Positions 1 through 8,032 of a stretch of 25,099 nt of DNA are shown one piece after another. The DNA lies in NCBI GenBank assembly GCA_964492105.1, contig CAZBJB010000018.1:1-25099 (forward strand), in the 5' to 3' direction. The notes under the pieces were generated by a model. It saw only the letters and a list, made by a program, of their open reading frames with translations. It was not told the origin of the DNA and did no database searches. The stretch comes from JAUZQZ01 sp964492105. Its GTDB lineage: Bacteria > Pseudomonadota > Zetaproteobacteria > Mariprofundales > Mariprofundaceae. The position numbers and the translations under genes were made by a program. Every line of letters begins with the position of its first letter. Position 1 is the first letter of the stretch.

Positions 1-98
1 TGATTATGCCGATTGCCATGGACAAGGAGCTACGCTTCGCCATCCGCGAGGGTGGCCGTACAGTCGGCGCCGGCGTCGTGACTGAAATTATCAAGTAG
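1..98 (+). CDS. tuf: Elongation factor Tu, C-terminal 31 codons (5' end outside the window)
   Basis: This is the tail of EF-Tu, the GTPase that delivers aminoacyl-tRNA to the ribosome. The reading frame begins at base 3 and ends at TAG 96-98. It reads through the family's C-terminal beta-barrel signature, including PIAMDKELRFAIREGGRTVG, followed by AGVVTEIIK. Only domain 3 is represented. The stop codon overlaps the Shine-Dalgarno AGGAGG (97-102) of rpsJ, so tuf and rpsJ are almost certainly cotranscribed. This is the common str-S10 junction. Confidence 0.97.
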   Translation, partial: IMPIAMDKELRFAIREGGRTVGAGVVTEIIK

Positions 99-107
99 GA
101 GGTTTTT

Positions 108-416
108 GTGGCTGCTGAAACGATTCGTATCCGACTGAAGGCATTTGACCATCGCATTCTGGACAAGAGCGCGGCGGACATCGTGTCCACCGCCAAGCGA
201 ACGGGTGCCGTGGTACGCGGCCCCATTCCGTTGCCGACCCGGATTGAAAAATTCTGCGTCATCAAGAGTCCGCATAAGGATAAGGATTCGCGCGAACAAT
301 TCGAGATTCGCACCCACAAACGGCTACTGAACATTGATAGTCCGACGCCACAGACCGTGGACGCGCTGATGAAGCTTGATCTTCCGTCCGGGGTGGACGT
401 CGAGATCAAGTTATAG
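108..416 (+). CDS. rpsJ: 30S ribosomal protein S10
   Basis: S10 belongs to the head of the small subunit and also acts as NusE in transcription antitermination. The 102-aa product has the family's usual length and carries the typical central loop GPIPLPTRIEKFCVIKSPH (about residues 38-56). The start is GTG at 108, placed 5 nt after a perfect AGGAGG at 97-102. Only 9 nt separate it from the tuf stop, so there is no room for the long L4-responsive S10 leader of Escherichia coli; expression presumably depends on transcription from upstream. Confidence 0.97.
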   Translation: MAAETIRIRLKAFDHRILDKSAADIVSTAKRTGAVVRGPIPLPTRIEKFCVIKSPHKDKDSREQFEIRTHKRLLNIDSPTPQTVDALMKLDLPSGVDVEIKL

Positions 417-444
417 TGTTTCGTCCCATGCTAGGAGATAAGAG

Positions 445-1086
445 ATGGCTGCTGGTTTGATCGCTCGCAAGGCGGGTATGACGCAAATATTTACCGGGGG
501 AGGCGCGGCTGTCCCGGTCACGGTACTTTATGTCGAGCCGTGCCGCGTGGTTGCGCTGCGTACCAGCGCACAGGATGGTTATGACGCCATTCAGGTGGGT
601 TTCGGTGCGATGCCTCGCAAGCAGACACGTGCGGTGCAGGGACATTATGCGAAGCAGGGTCAGGATGTGATGCGTGGCCTGAAGGAATTTCGTACCACAA
701 AGGATGACGCCTTTGAAATTGGTCAGGATCTGACAACGGCAATGTTCGAGGTGGGTCAGAAGATCGATGTTTCCGCCACCTCCAGGGGGCATGGTTTCGC
801 CGGTGTGATGAAGCGGTATAACTTTGCCGGGGGCCGTGCCAGCCATGGCGCTGAAAAAGTCCATCGTCAGATGGGTTCGACCGGCCAGTGCCAGTGGCCG
901 GGGCGCGTGTTTCCGGGTAAGAAGATGCCGGGCCATTATGGCGCTATGCGTGTGACTACGCAGAATCTTGAGGTCGTGCGCGTGGATGCCGAAGCCAGCC
1001 GTATTCTGGTAAAGGGAGCGGTTCCTGGTGCAAGGAACGGACTGGTCGAACTGCGACCGGCAGTGAAGGGAGTGTCAGATGCCTGA
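445..1086 (+). CDS. rplC: 50S ribosomal protein L3
   Basis: L3 is an early assembly protein whose long internal loop reaches towards the peptidyl-transferase centre. The 213-aa product has the N-terminal core LIARKAGMTQIF and the loop signature GSTGQ followed by PGRVFPGKKMPGHYG (about residues 144-166). The glutamine of GSTGQ is the region that is methylated in E. coli L3. An AGGAG at 433-437 lies 7 nt before the ATG. The last 8 nt overlap the start of rplD. Confidence 0.97.
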   Translation: MAAGLIARKAGMTQIFTGGGAAVPVTVLYVEPCRVVALRTSAQDGYDAIQVGFGAMPRKQTRAVQGHYAKQGQDVMRGLKEFRTTKDDAFEIGQDLTTAMFEVGQKIDVSATSRGHGFAGVMKRYNFAGGRASHGAEKVHRQMGSTGQCQWPGRVFPGKKMPGHYGAMRVTTQNLEVVRVDAEASRILVKGAVPGARNGLVELRPAVKGVSDA

Positions 1087-1699
1087 AGTGTCCGTAGTTG
1101 ATCAGAACAACAAGCCAGTCGGAAAGCAGGAGCTGAATGATGCGGTGTTTGGCCTTGATACGGATGCTGGCTTCGTGCATCGGGTTTATTCGGCACTTTC
1201 CGCCGGACAACGCGCCGGAACACACAAAACCAGGAGCCGCGCCGAGGTATCCGGCGGTGGCAGGAAGCCATGGAAACAGAAGGGTACGGGCCGCGCTCGC
1301 CAGGGTTCGACGCGTGCCTCCCAGTGGCGCCATGGCGGCATTGCACATGGCCCATCGCCGCGTTCCTATGAAACGCGCATCAACAAAAAAGAGCGTCGCC
1401 GTGCCTTGTGTCTGGTGCTGTCGGGCCACGTGCGCGATGGTCGTCTGACGGTACTGAACAAGTTTGAATTGCAAACCGTCAAGACCAGGGATTTTGTGCG
1501 GGTCATGAAGGCCCTGAATGTGGACAATGGCCTGATCGTACTGGATGAAGCAAGCCGGGCAATTGCCTTGTCGGGTCGTAATGTGCCGAATACGAAAGTG
1601 GTGCTGGATGGGCAGATGAATCTGCACGACCTGCTGAAATACGATCGGCTGGTGTTGACGAAGGCTGTCGTTGAGCATCTGGAGGGACGCCTGTCATGA
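1079..1699 (+). CDS. rplD: 50S ribosomal protein L4
   Basis: L4 lines the peptide exit tunnel with an extended loop and in some bacteria represses its own operon. The 206-aa product contains the loop sequence GGGRKPWKQKGTGRARQGS (about residues 59-77), which is diagnostic of the family. It overlaps rplC by 8 nt and rplW by 4 nt (ATGA), so translation is likely coupled. AAGGGAG within the end of rplC provides the ribosome-binding site. Confidence 0.97.
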   Translation: MPEVSVVDQNNKPVGKQELNDAVFGLDTDAGFVHRVYSALSAGQRAGTHKTRSRAEVSGGGRKPWKQKGTGRARQGSTRASQWRHGGIAHGPSPRSYETRINKKERRRALCLVLSGHVRDGRLTVLNKFELQTVKTRDFVRVMKALNVDNGLIVLDEASRAIALSGRNVPNTKVVLDGQMNLHDLLKYDRLVLTKAVVEHLEGRLS

Positions 1700-1995
1700 G
1701 TGCGACCTCTGAGGATTTTAGAATTTTGCGTCGCCCCGTGGTAACGGAAAAGAGTTATGCGGCCCAGGGAACAATGAGCCAGTATAGTTTTCGCGTGGAA
1801 CAGAACGCAACGAAGCGGCAAATCAAACATGCGATCGAATCCATTTTTGAAGTGAAGGTGAGAACAGTACAGGTGATCAACATGCCCGGAAAACCGAAAC
1901 GCCGGGGCACGCGTGACGGGTTTCGTTCGGGTTACCGCAAGGCGGTTGTGCGGTTAGCAGAAGGTGAAACGATCGATATGACGGAAGAGGCTTAA
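1696..1995 (+). CDS. rplW: 50S ribosomal protein L23
   Basis: L23 sits at the tunnel exit and docks trigger factor and the signal recognition particle. The 99-aa protein has the family pattern RPVVTEKS near the N-terminus (about residues 12-19), then the RNA-binding helix ATKRQIKHAIESIFEVKV and the loop KPKRRGTRDGFRSGYRKAVV. It starts inside the rplD stop (ATGA overlap) and is followed after 3 nt by rplB. Confidence 0.96.
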   Translation: MSATSEDFRILRRPVVTEKSYAAQGTMSQYSFRVEQNATKRQIKHAIESIFEVKVRTVQVINMPGKPKRRGTRDGFRSGYRKAVVRLAEGETIDMTEEA

Positions 1996-1998
1996 ATC

Positions 1999-2829
1999 AT
2001 GGGTCTGAAAGTATTGAAACCGACCACCAATGGTTCGCGCGGACGTGTGGCTGCGGTTAATCCCGATTTATATAAGGGGCGGGCGGAACGCAGTCTGACC
2101 AGGGGGCTGACGAAAAATGCTGGTCGCAACAACAAGGGCCGGATTACGGTACGACATCAGGGTGGCGGCCACAAACGGTTGTATCGCATGGTGGATTTTA
2201 AGCGCGACAACGTTGGTATTTCTGGTCATGTGGAACGTATTGAGTATGACCCGAACCGTAGCGCGCATCTTGCTCTGGTTATTTTCGTCAATGGCGAGAA
2301 GCGATATATCCTTGCACCGCAAGACCTGCGCCCGGGTGATACGGTGATGAGCGGACCGGATGCGGAGATGCGTCCCGGTAATGCCATGCATCTGGCCGGC
2401 ATTCGTGTTGGCACCATGCTGCACAACGTGGAGATCAAGCCTGGCAAGGGCGGTCAGCTTGCGCGTAGCGCAGGCATCGGAATTCAATTGATGGGCAAGG
2501 AAGGCGGTCGGGCGGTATTAAAACTGCCATCCGGGGAGTTTCGACGCGTGGATGCCCGTTGTATGGCGAGTATTGGTGTTGTTGCCAATGGCGATCATGC
2601 AAACCGTAAAGTGGGTAAGGCCGGGCGTACCCGCTGGCTGGGTGTGCGTCCAACGGTGCGCGGCGTGGTCATGAACCCCGTGGACCATCCGCATGGTGGT
2701 GGTGAGGGCCGCACTTCCGGAGGCCGTCACCCTGTAACGCCGTGGGGTGTGCCGACCAAGGGCCACAAGACACGCAACAAGAACAAGGCATCGAATCGCG
2801 ATATCATTCGCCGCCGCAAGCAGAAGTGA
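1999..2829 (+). CDS. rplB: 50S ribosomal protein L2
   Basis: L2 binds 23S rRNA next to the peptidyl-transferase centre and is needed for subunit association. The 276-aa product matches the family's usual length of about 275 aa. It contains the OB-like N-domain (HQGGGHKRLYR, about residues 54-64) and the C-terminal signature NPVDHPHGGGEGRTSGGRHP (about residues 226-245), with the conserved histidine implicated in subunit bridging. It is tightly packed between rplW and rpsS. Confidence 0.98.
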   Translation: MGLKVLKPTTNGSRGRVAAVNPDLYKGRAERSLTRGLTKNAGRNNKGRITVRHQGGGHKRLYRMVDFKRDNVGISGHVERIEYDPNRSAHLALVIFVNGEKRYILAPQDLRPGDTVMSGPDAEMRPGNAMHLAGIRVGTMLHNVEIKPGKGGQLARSAGIGIQLMGKEGGRAVLKLPSGEFRRVDARCMASIGVVANGDHANRKVGKAGRTRWLGVRPTVRGVVMNPVDHPHGGGEGRTSGGRHPVTPWGVPTKGHKTRNKNKASNRDIIRRRKQK

Positions 2830-2842
2830 GGAGGGGTTACCC

Positions 2843-3118
2843 ATGCCACGTTCATTGAAGAAAGGGGCCTATATTGAGGCTTCGTTGCAGAAGAAAGTGG
2901 ATGCCGTGCAGGGAGGCAAGCAGAAAAGAGTGATTAAGACATGGTCCCGCCGTTCGACCATTTCCCCGGATTTTGTCGGCTTGAACTTTGCCGTACACAA
3001 CGGCCATAAATTTATCCCGGTGTTCGTATCCGAGAATATGGTGGGGTATAAACTGGGCGAGTTTGCACCAACCCGAACCTATTATGGTCATGGTGCGGAC
3101 AGGAAATCGAAGAGGTAA
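2843..3118 (+). CDS. rpsS: 30S ribosomal protein S19
   Basis: S19 partners S13 in the 30S head and contacts the A-site finger. I place the start at ATG 2843 rather than at the upstream in-frame ATG 2747, which lies inside rplB. From 2843 the product begins MPRSLKKGAYIE, is 91 aa (the usual size), and follows a GAGGAGGGG ribosome-binding site at 2828-2836. The C-terminal GEFAPTRTYYGHGADRKSKR is typical of the family. Confidence 0.96.
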   Translation: MPRSLKKGAYIEASLQKKVDAVQGGKQKRVIKTWSRRSTISPDFVGLNFAVHNGHKFIPVFVSENMVGYKLGEFAPTRTYYGHGADRKSKR

Positions 3119-3124
3119 CAGGTC

Positions 3125-3466
3125 ATGGCAAAGGAAGTGCGTGCGTTGGCGAAAGAAAGCCGGATCAGCCCCCAGAAGGCGCGGCTGATCGCGAATGAGA
3201 TTCGTGGCCTTGCAGTGGAACGCGCCCTGACCGTGCTGGCCTTGTCGCCCAAGAAAGCTGCCCGGCTGATGGAAAAGGTATTGAAATCGGCTATCGCCAA
3301 TGCTGAGCAGAATCATGGTCTGGATGTGGACGAACTGATGGTGTCGACGGTTCGTGTGGATGAAGGCCAGATACTGAAGCGTTGGAGACCAAAGGGCATG
3401 GGCCGGATTCGTAAACGCTACAAGCGCCGCAGCCACTTGACGGTGGCTGTGCGTGAGCGCGGTTAG
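3125..3466 (+). CDS. rplV: 50S ribosomal protein L22
   Basis: L22 lines the exit tunnel, and its beta-hairpin tip is a classic site of macrolide resistance mutations. The 113-aa product shows the core RISPQKARLIANEIRG (about residues 13-28), and the hairpin/C-terminus RPKGMGRIRKRYKRRSHLTV. It begins 6 nt after rpsS. It is followed by a 44-bp gap before rpsC, which holds only the rpsC ribosome-binding region. Confidence 0.97.
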   Translation: MAKEVRALAKESRISPQKARLIANEIRGLAVERALTVLALSPKKAARLMEKVLKSAIANAEQNHGLDVDELMVSTVRVDEGQILKRWRPKGMGRIRKRYKRRSHLTVAVRERG

Positions 3467-3510
3467 CGTGTCATTTATGTGGAGATAAGGATCAGAGACG
3501 GAGTTAATAC

Positions 3511-4158
3511 ATGGGACAAAAAGTTAATCCAATCGGTTTTCGCGTAGGCATAACTCGCGGTTGGGAATCACAATGGTATGCTGAAAAGAATTTCGGCACC
3601 TTATTGCTGGAGGATATTCGCCTGCGGGAATACGTCAAAAAACGTCTGAAGCATGCGTATGTATCCCGCATTATGATCGAGCGGCCGGCTGGCAAGCTGA
3701 AGATGACGGTGCATACCGCCCGCCCCGGCGTTGTCATTGGCAAGAAAGGCGCGGATATTGAGGCCCTGCGTCGGGATATCCACCGCATGACGGGTCAGAA
3801 TGTAGAGGTGTACATCATGGAGGTGCGTCAGGCTGAAGCCGAGGCGCAGCTGGTGGCTGAGAATATCGCATTTCAACTGGAGCGCCGCGTGGCATTCCGG
3901 CGGGCCATGAAGCGTTCCATGCAGGGAGCATTACGTATGGGTGCCAAGGGTGTGCGTGTAAAATGCTCAGGCCGTTTGGGTGGCGCCGAAATCGCACGTA
4001 CGGAAGGATATCGTGAAGGGCGCGTACCGCTGCATACGTTGCGGGCTGATGTGGATTATGGATTTGCCGAGGCGCATACCACCTATGGCATTATTGGTGT
4101 TAAGGTGTGGGTGTTTAAGGGCGAAAAGATCGGCGAAGCCGAACAAAAAAGTACCTGA
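3511..4158 (+). CDS. rpsC: 30S ribosomal protein S3
   Basis: S3 forms part of the mRNA entry channel and contributes to ribosomal helicase activity. The 215-aa product starts MGQKVNPIGFRVG, contains a type-2 KH domain with the GxxG-type loop PGVVIGKKGADIEALR (about residues 72-87), and has the C-terminal domain signature GRLGGAEIARTEGYREGRVP. It is somewhat shorter than E. coli S3 (233 aa) because the C-terminal tail is short, which is common outside the enterics. Confidence 0.97.
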   Translation: MGQKVNPIGFRVGITRGWESQWYAEKNFGTLLLEDIRLREYVKKRLKHAYVSRIMIERPAGKLKMTVHTARPGVVIGKKGADIEALRRDIHRMTGQNVEVYIMEVRQAEAEAQLVAENIAFQLERRVAFRRAMKRSMQGALRMGAKGVRVKCSGRLGGAEIARTEGYREGRVPLHTLRADVDYGFAEAHTTYGIIGVKVWVFKGEKIGEAEQKST

Positions 4159-4178
4159 TTAAAGAGGTCTGTTACGTT

Positions 4179-4601
4179 ATGTTACAACCAAAAAAAATAC
4201 GCTGGCGCAAGCATCATAAGGAGTTGCGACGGCTGCGTGGCATTACGCCGCGTGGCGCCAGCCTGAATTTTGGTACCTTTGGCCTGAAAGCCATGGAACC
4301 GGGGCGTATTACGGCACGCCAGATTGAAGCCGCGCGTATCGCCATGACCCGTCATATTAAGCGGCAGGGCCGTATCTGGATTCGTATGTTTCCGGATTTA
4401 CCCGTATCCTCCAAACCGGCCGAAGTTCGCATGGGTAAAGGGAAGGGCGCACCTGAGTACTGGGTAGCCGCCGTTCGTATGGGCCGCATTTTATATGAAA
4501 TGGATGGCGTGGAGGCAGATATTGCGCGTGAGGCGTTGACCCTGGCGGCATCCAAATTGCCGGTTCGCACCAAGGTCGTCATGCGCGGAGTGGGGCGATG
4601 A
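4179..4601 (+). CDS. rplP: 50S ribosomal protein L16
   Basis: L16 organises the A-site region of the large subunit. The 140-aa protein has the family core GRITARQIEAARIAMTRHIK (about residues 48-67), then GRIWIRMFPDLPVSSKPAEV and RMGKGKGAPEYWVA. The last contains the motif whose arginine is hydroxylated in E. coli L16. Its last 4 nt overlap the start of rpmC (ATGA). Confidence 0.97.
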   Translation: MLQPKKIRWRKHHKELRRLRGITPRGASLNFGTFGLKAMEPGRITARQIEAARIAMTRHIKRQGRIWIRMFPDLPVSSKPAEVRMGKGKGAPEYWVAAVRMGRILYEMDGVEADIAREALTLAASKLPVRTKVVMRGVGR

Positions 4602-4807
4602 GCAAGATGAGAAAAATGAATGATTTGCGTGGCATGTCTGCAAATGACTTAATGGAACATATGGATGAATTGGCCGCCGAGGCCATGAAGCTGCGTTTTC
4701 AGCAGGCCACCATGACCCATACCGCGCGCCCGGCACAGGTGCGACGCGAGCTTGCCAGGATTAAAACCATTCTGGCGGAGCGTTCGTGCCATGGAGCTGA
4801 AGCATGA
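4598..4807 (+). CDS. rpmC: 50S ribosomal protein L29
   Basis: L29 is a small helical-hairpin protein next to L23 at the tunnel exit. The 69-aa product carries the expected pattern MNDLRGMSANDLMEHMDELA followed by LRFQQATMTHTARPAQVRRE and ARIKTILAER. It overlaps rplP by 4 nt at its start and rpsQ by 4 nt at its end, so the three genes are likely translated in a coupled way. Confidence 0.95.
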   Translation: MSKMRKMNDLRGMSANDLMEHMDELAAEAMKLRFQQATMTHTARPAQVRRELARIKTILAERSCHGAEA

Positions 4808-5070
4808 GTGAACAGAAAAGCAACAAGCGCGTACTGGAAGGTGTTGTGCTGAGCAACAAGGCGGAAAAAACGATTGTGGTGCAGGTGGAGCGTAAGTTTT
4901 TACATCCGCAATACCGTAAAACGATTCGCACCCACAAAAAATACATGGCACATGATGAATCCAATGCGTGCAACATCGGAGATACCGTGCGTATCATCGA
5001 ATCCAGGCCATTGTCACGTCGCAAACGTTGGGCGCTGGATTCCATTGTGAATCGTGCCGAGCAGTTGTAA
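4804..5070 (+). CDS. rpsQ: 30S ribosomal protein S17
   Basis: S17 is an OB-fold primary binding protein of the 16S 5' domain. The 88-aa product shows LEGVVLSNKAEKTIVVQVER (about residues 11-30), HPQYRKTIRTHKKYMAHDE, and the C-terminal RIIESRPLSRRKRWAL. The start codon lies inside the rpmC stop (ATGA). A 24-nt gap with a ribosome-binding site follows before rplN. Confidence 0.96.
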   Translation: MSEQKSNKRVLEGVVLSNKAEKTIVVQVERKFLHPQYRKTIRTHKKYMAHDESNACNIGDTVRIIESRPLSRRKRWALDSIVNRAEQL

Positions 5071-5094
5071 TCGGCAACATAGAGGACACAAACC

Positions 5095-5463
5095 ATGATT
5101 CAGACCGAAACCATACTTGAAGTTGCGGATAATTCCGGTGCCAGGCGAATTGCCTGTATTAAAGTACTGGGCGGATCCAGACGGCGCTATGCTCGTGTTG
5201 GCGATGTGATTGTTGTGGCAGTGAAGGATGCCATGCCTGGTGGCAAAGTGAGAAAGGGGCAGGTGGCAAAAGCCGTAGTGGTTCGTACGGCCAAGGAATT
5301 TCGCCGTTCTGACGGCAGTTCGATTCGTTTTGATCAGAATGCGGCTGTTCTGTTGACCAGCCAGGGCGAACCGGTGGGTACCCGTATTTTCGGACCCGTG
5401 ACACGCGAATTGCGTAGCAAAGGATATATGAAAATTATTTCCCTGGCTCCGGAAGTACTGTAG
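5095..5463 (+). CDS. rplN: 50S ribosomal protein L14
   Basis: L14 is an intersubunit-bridge protein and the docking site of the silencing factor RsfS. The 122-aa length is exactly the usual one. Family landmarks are MIQTETILEVADNSGARRIA at the N-terminus, the central VKKGQV-like segment KVRKGQVAKAVVVRT, and the C-terminal GTRIFGPVTRELR. It is followed by rplX after 23 nt. Confidence 0.97.
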   Translation: MIQTETILEVADNSGARRIACIKVLGGSRRRYARVGDVIVVAVKDAMPGGKVRKGQVAKAVVVRTAKEFRRSDGSSIRFDQNAAVLLTSQGEPVGTRIFGPVTRELRSKGYMKIISLAPEVL

Positions 5464-5486
5464 GCCATGGGCTTCAGGAGGTGATG

Positions 5487-5816
5487 ATGAGCGTGATGGC
5501 GAAAACCCGCATCCACCGTGATGATGAAATTGTCGTGATTGCCGGACGTGACAAGGGTGTACGCGGAAAAGTAATTCGTACACTGCCGATGGATGGCAAG
5601 GTGCTGGTGGCCAAGGTTAGTATGGTCAAGCGTCATACGCGTCCATCGCAGAACAGCAAGGGTGGTATCATTGAGAAAGAAACGCCAATCGCACTTTCCA
5701 ATGTGAACTATTATTGCCCGAGCTGTAAAAAAGGTGTCCGTCTTGGTGTTAAGATGCTGGAAGACGGGCGCAAGGTGCGTACATGCAGAAAGTGCGGCGA
5801 AGTGCTGGATCGTTAA
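5487..5816 (+). CDS. rplX: 50S ribosomal protein L24, zinc-ribbon (C+) form
   Basis: L24 initiates large-subunit assembly. The KOW motif (DDEIVVIAGRDKGVRGKV) lies at about residues 12-29. The C-terminal half carries two CxxC pairs, Cys77-x2-Cys80 and Cys100-x2-Cys103, making a probable zinc ribbon that E. coli L24 lacks. The frame is open from GTG 5481, but AGGAGG at 5476-5481 overlaps that codon. ATG 5487 is 5 nt downstream of it, so I use 5487 (109 aa); ATG 5496 is a less well spaced alternative. Confidence 0.95.
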   Translation: MSVMAKTRIHRDDEIVVIAGRDKGVRGKVIRTLPMDGKVLVAKVSMVKRHTRPSQNSKGGIIEKETPIALSNVNYYCPSCKKGVRLGVKMLEDGRKVRTCRKCGEVLDR

Positions 5817-5844
5817 TGCGCATGTTCACCAGGAGTAAAGAGAT

Positions 5845-6384
5845 ATGGCCCGATTGAGAGAAATATATAAAGCCGATATTAAATCCGTTTTACGGAAGGA
5901 ACTGGGTATCGGTAACGTCATGGCCGTACCATCAATCAGCAAGATTGTGGTCAATATGGGCGTGGGTGAAGCTGCACAGAATTCCAAGTTGATCGAGGGG
6001 GCGGTTACCGATATGACGGCTATTACAGGTCAGAAGCCGGTGGTGACAAAAGCGCGTAAGTCCGTGGCCAATTTCAAGCTGCGCGAAGGCATGGGGGTGG
6101 GTTGCCGGGTAACGTTGCGTGGAACGCGCATGTGGGAGTTCCTGGATCGCCTGGTCAATATCGCTCTTCCGCGCATCCGTGACTTCAAGGGGATCAGTCC
6201 CAAATCCTTTGACGGGCACGGCAATTATACACTGGGAATCAGGGAGCAGATTATTTTTCCGGAAATTGAATATGATAAAGTAGATAAAATCCGTGGTATG
6301 GATATCACGATTTGCACCACCGCTAAAACAAATACGGAAGGACTGGCGCTGCTCAAACATTTCCGTATGCCGTTCAGGCCTTGA
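5845..6384 (+). CDS. rplE: 50S ribosomal protein L5
   Basis: L5 binds 5S rRNA and forms the central protuberance. The 179-aa product has the usual length and includes KIVVNMGVGEAAQNSKLIEG (about residues 33-52), then GQKPVVTKARKSVANFKLRE and GCRVTLRG, plus the C-terminal IFPEIEYDKVDKIRGMDITI. It is followed by a 66-bp gap before rpsN that contains only a CAGGAG ribosome-binding site. Confidence 0.97.
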   Translation: MARLREIYKADIKSVLRKELGIGNVMAVPSISKIVVNMGVGEAAQNSKLIEGAVTDMTAITGQKPVVTKARKSVANFKLREGMGVGCRVTLRGTRMWEFLDRLVNIALPRIRDFKGISPKSFDGHGNYTLGIREQIIFPEIEYDKVDKIRGMDITICTTAKTNTEGLALLKHFRMPFRP

Positions 6385-6450
6385 GCATGGACAGGAATCC
6401 CGCGCTATGTTATATCACTTATTGTATTCTCGTCCCTCAGGAGTAAACGC

Positions 6451-6636
6451 ATGGCGACCAAGGCAATGATTGCGAAATGTAATCTCAAGTCAAAATTCAA
6501 GGTGCGCGGTTATACCCGTTGCCAGTTGTGCGGCCGGCCCCATTCGGTCTATCGCAAGTTTGGCATTTGTCGTATCTGTCTGCGCAAGCGCGCCCTGTCC
6601 GGGGAGATTCCGGGCATGGTTAAATCCAGTTGGTAG
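6451..6636 (+). CDS. rpsN: 30S ribosomal protein S14, short zinc-binding (C+) form
   Basis: S14 is a late-assembling protein of the 30S head. At 61 aa it is the short zinc form, with Cys24-x2-Cys27 (CQLC) and Cys40-x2-Cys43 (CRIC), the same spacing as in Thermus S14. Typical Gamma- and Betaproteobacteria carry a 101-aa zinc-free form instead, so this gene is a useful lineage marker. The C-terminal GEIPGMVKSSW is canonical for the short form. Confidence 0.97.
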   Translation: MATKAMIAKCNLKSKFKVRGYTRCQLCGRPHSVYRKFGICRICLRKRALSGEIPGMVKSSW

Positions 6637-6646
6637 GAGTGTTGTC

Positions 6647-7042
6647 ATGATGATGGATCGAATTGCAGACATGTTAACCCGTATTCGTAATGCGCAATCC
6701 GCCGGATTGGAGAAGGTGGAGATGCCCGCCAGTCATATGTTGAATGCATTGGCTAAAATCCTGAAGGCAGAGGGCTATTTGCAGTCAGTCAAGGCCTTTA
6801 GTCGCAAGGGAAACAAGTATTTGCGCCTGACGCTTCGTTATGATGATGAGGGGCAGCCGGTGATCCGTGAGATCAAGCGGATCTCCAAGTCTGGGCGTCG
6901 CGTGTATGCGGGTGCTGATGAATTACCACGGGTTAAAAGCGGTTACGGCCTGGCGATTGTCAGTACATCGCATGGTGTGATGACCGACGAACGTGCACGT
7001 TCCGCCCATGTTGGCGGCGAGATTTTATGTACGGTATTTTGA
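6647..7042 (+). CDS. rpsH: 30S ribosomal protein S8
   Basis: S8 binds the central domain of 16S rRNA and, in E. coli, represses the spc operon. The frame is open much further upstream (from ATG 6470, inside rpsN), but the family N-terminus DRIADMLTRIRNAQ begins at the ATG triplet 6647/6650/6653, preceded by AGGAG at 6635-6639. From 6647 the product is 131 aa. The C-terminal signature GYGLAIVSTSHGVMTDERAR is present. Confidence 0.95.
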   Translation: MMMDRIADMLTRIRNAQSAGLEKVEMPASHMLNALAKILKAEGYLQSVKAFSRKGNKYLRLTLRYDDEGQPVIREIKRISKSGRRVYAGADELPRVKSGYGLAIVSTSHGVMTDERARSAHVGGEILCTVF

Positions 7043-7051
7043 GGTAAATAA

Positions 7052-7585
7052 ATGTCCCGCATTGGAAAGAAGCCGATTACCATTCCTGACGGCGTGGAAA
7101 TCAGAATTCAGGATCATTCCGTAACCGTCAGTGGGCCCATGGGCGAACTGGTTTCGCCGCTGTTTGACGGGATTACAGCTACACGGGATGGTGATAGTCT
7201 GGCCGTGCGATGTGTCGACCTGAACAGCAAGGAGATGAAATCCAGATATGGTCTGACGCGTGCGCTTTTGGCCAATGTCATCACGGGGGTCAGCAAGGGT
7301 TTCGAACGTGTTCTGGAATTGCGTGGCGTGGGTTATCGCGCACAACTCCAGGGGAAGAATCTGAATCTTTCGCTTGGTTTTTCGCATCCGGTGATTTATA
7401 CTATACCGGAGGGTGTGGAAGCCAAAATAGAGCAGAGCCGCATCACACTTCGTGGTATCGATAAACAGCAGGTGGGACAAACTGCCGCCGAGATCCGCGC
7501 ATTCCGTCCGCCGGAGCCTTACAAGGGTAAGGGTGTCCGTTATGCGGATGAGCGTGTGAGGATGAAAGAAGGAAAGAGGGCATAG
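7052..7585 (+). CDS. rplF: 50S ribosomal protein L6
   Basis: L6 lies near the sarcin-ricin loop and the elongation-factor site. The 177-aa protein has the expected two-domain layout, beginning MSRIGKKPITIPDGVE, with LELRGVGYRAQLQGKNLNLS at the start of the second domain and the C-terminal signature FRPPEPYKGKGVRYADE. It starts 9 nt after rpsH behind a GAGGT ribosome-binding site. Confidence 0.97.
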   Translation: MSRIGKKPITIPDGVEIRIQDHSVTVSGPMGELVSPLFDGITATRDGDSLAVRCVDLNSKEMKSRYGLTRALLANVITGVSKGFERVLELRGVGYRAQLQGKNLNLSLGFSHPVIYTIPEGVEAKIEQSRITLRGIDKQQVGQTAAEIRAFRPPEPYKGKGVRYADERVRMKEGKRA

Positions 7586-7615
7586 GTTTATGGCACAGAA
7601 CACGAGGAGAATTCA

Positions 7616-7969
7616 ATGTCTGTAAAGCGTTATGAATATGATGCCGCCGTGCGCCGTGCAACCCGGGTTCGGGTGCGCATCAGGGCATCCGGGCATCTGC
7701 GTCTGAGTGTATTCCGCTCTGCCCGCCATATCTATGCGCAGGTTGTTGACGATGCAGCAGGTAAAACATTGGTGGCTGCATCAAGCCTTGATTCAACCAT
7801 CAGGGCGGGCGGCGACACAAACGCAGCGGAAGCTGTAGGTAGGTTGCTGGGTGAGCGCGCCAAGAAGGTCGGTATTGAGGAAGTGGCTTTTGATCGTGGG
7901 CGTTTCCCCTATCACGGGCGAGTGCAGGCGCTGGCTGAAGGCGCTCGTGGCGCCGGACTGAAGTTTTAG
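7616..7969 (+). CDS. rplR: 50S ribosomal protein L18
   Basis: L18 binds 5S rRNA together with L5. The 117-aa product contains the typical core LRLSVFRSARHIYAQVVDDA (about residues 29-48), and the C-terminal signature VAFDRGRFPYHGRVQALAEG followed by ARGAGLKF. The N-terminal basic tail is normal for the family. Confidence 0.96.
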   Translation: MSVKRYEYDAAVRRATRVRVRIRASGHLRLSVFRSARHIYAQVVDDAAGKTLVAASSLDSTIRAGGDTNAAEAVGRLLGERAKKVGIEEVAFDRGRFPYHGRVQALAEGARGAGLKF

Positions 7970-8032
7970 CCCGGTGAACCGGTTGTACACGCGTGAATTT
8001 CACAATGCGCTCCCATATTCAGGAGAAGTTGA

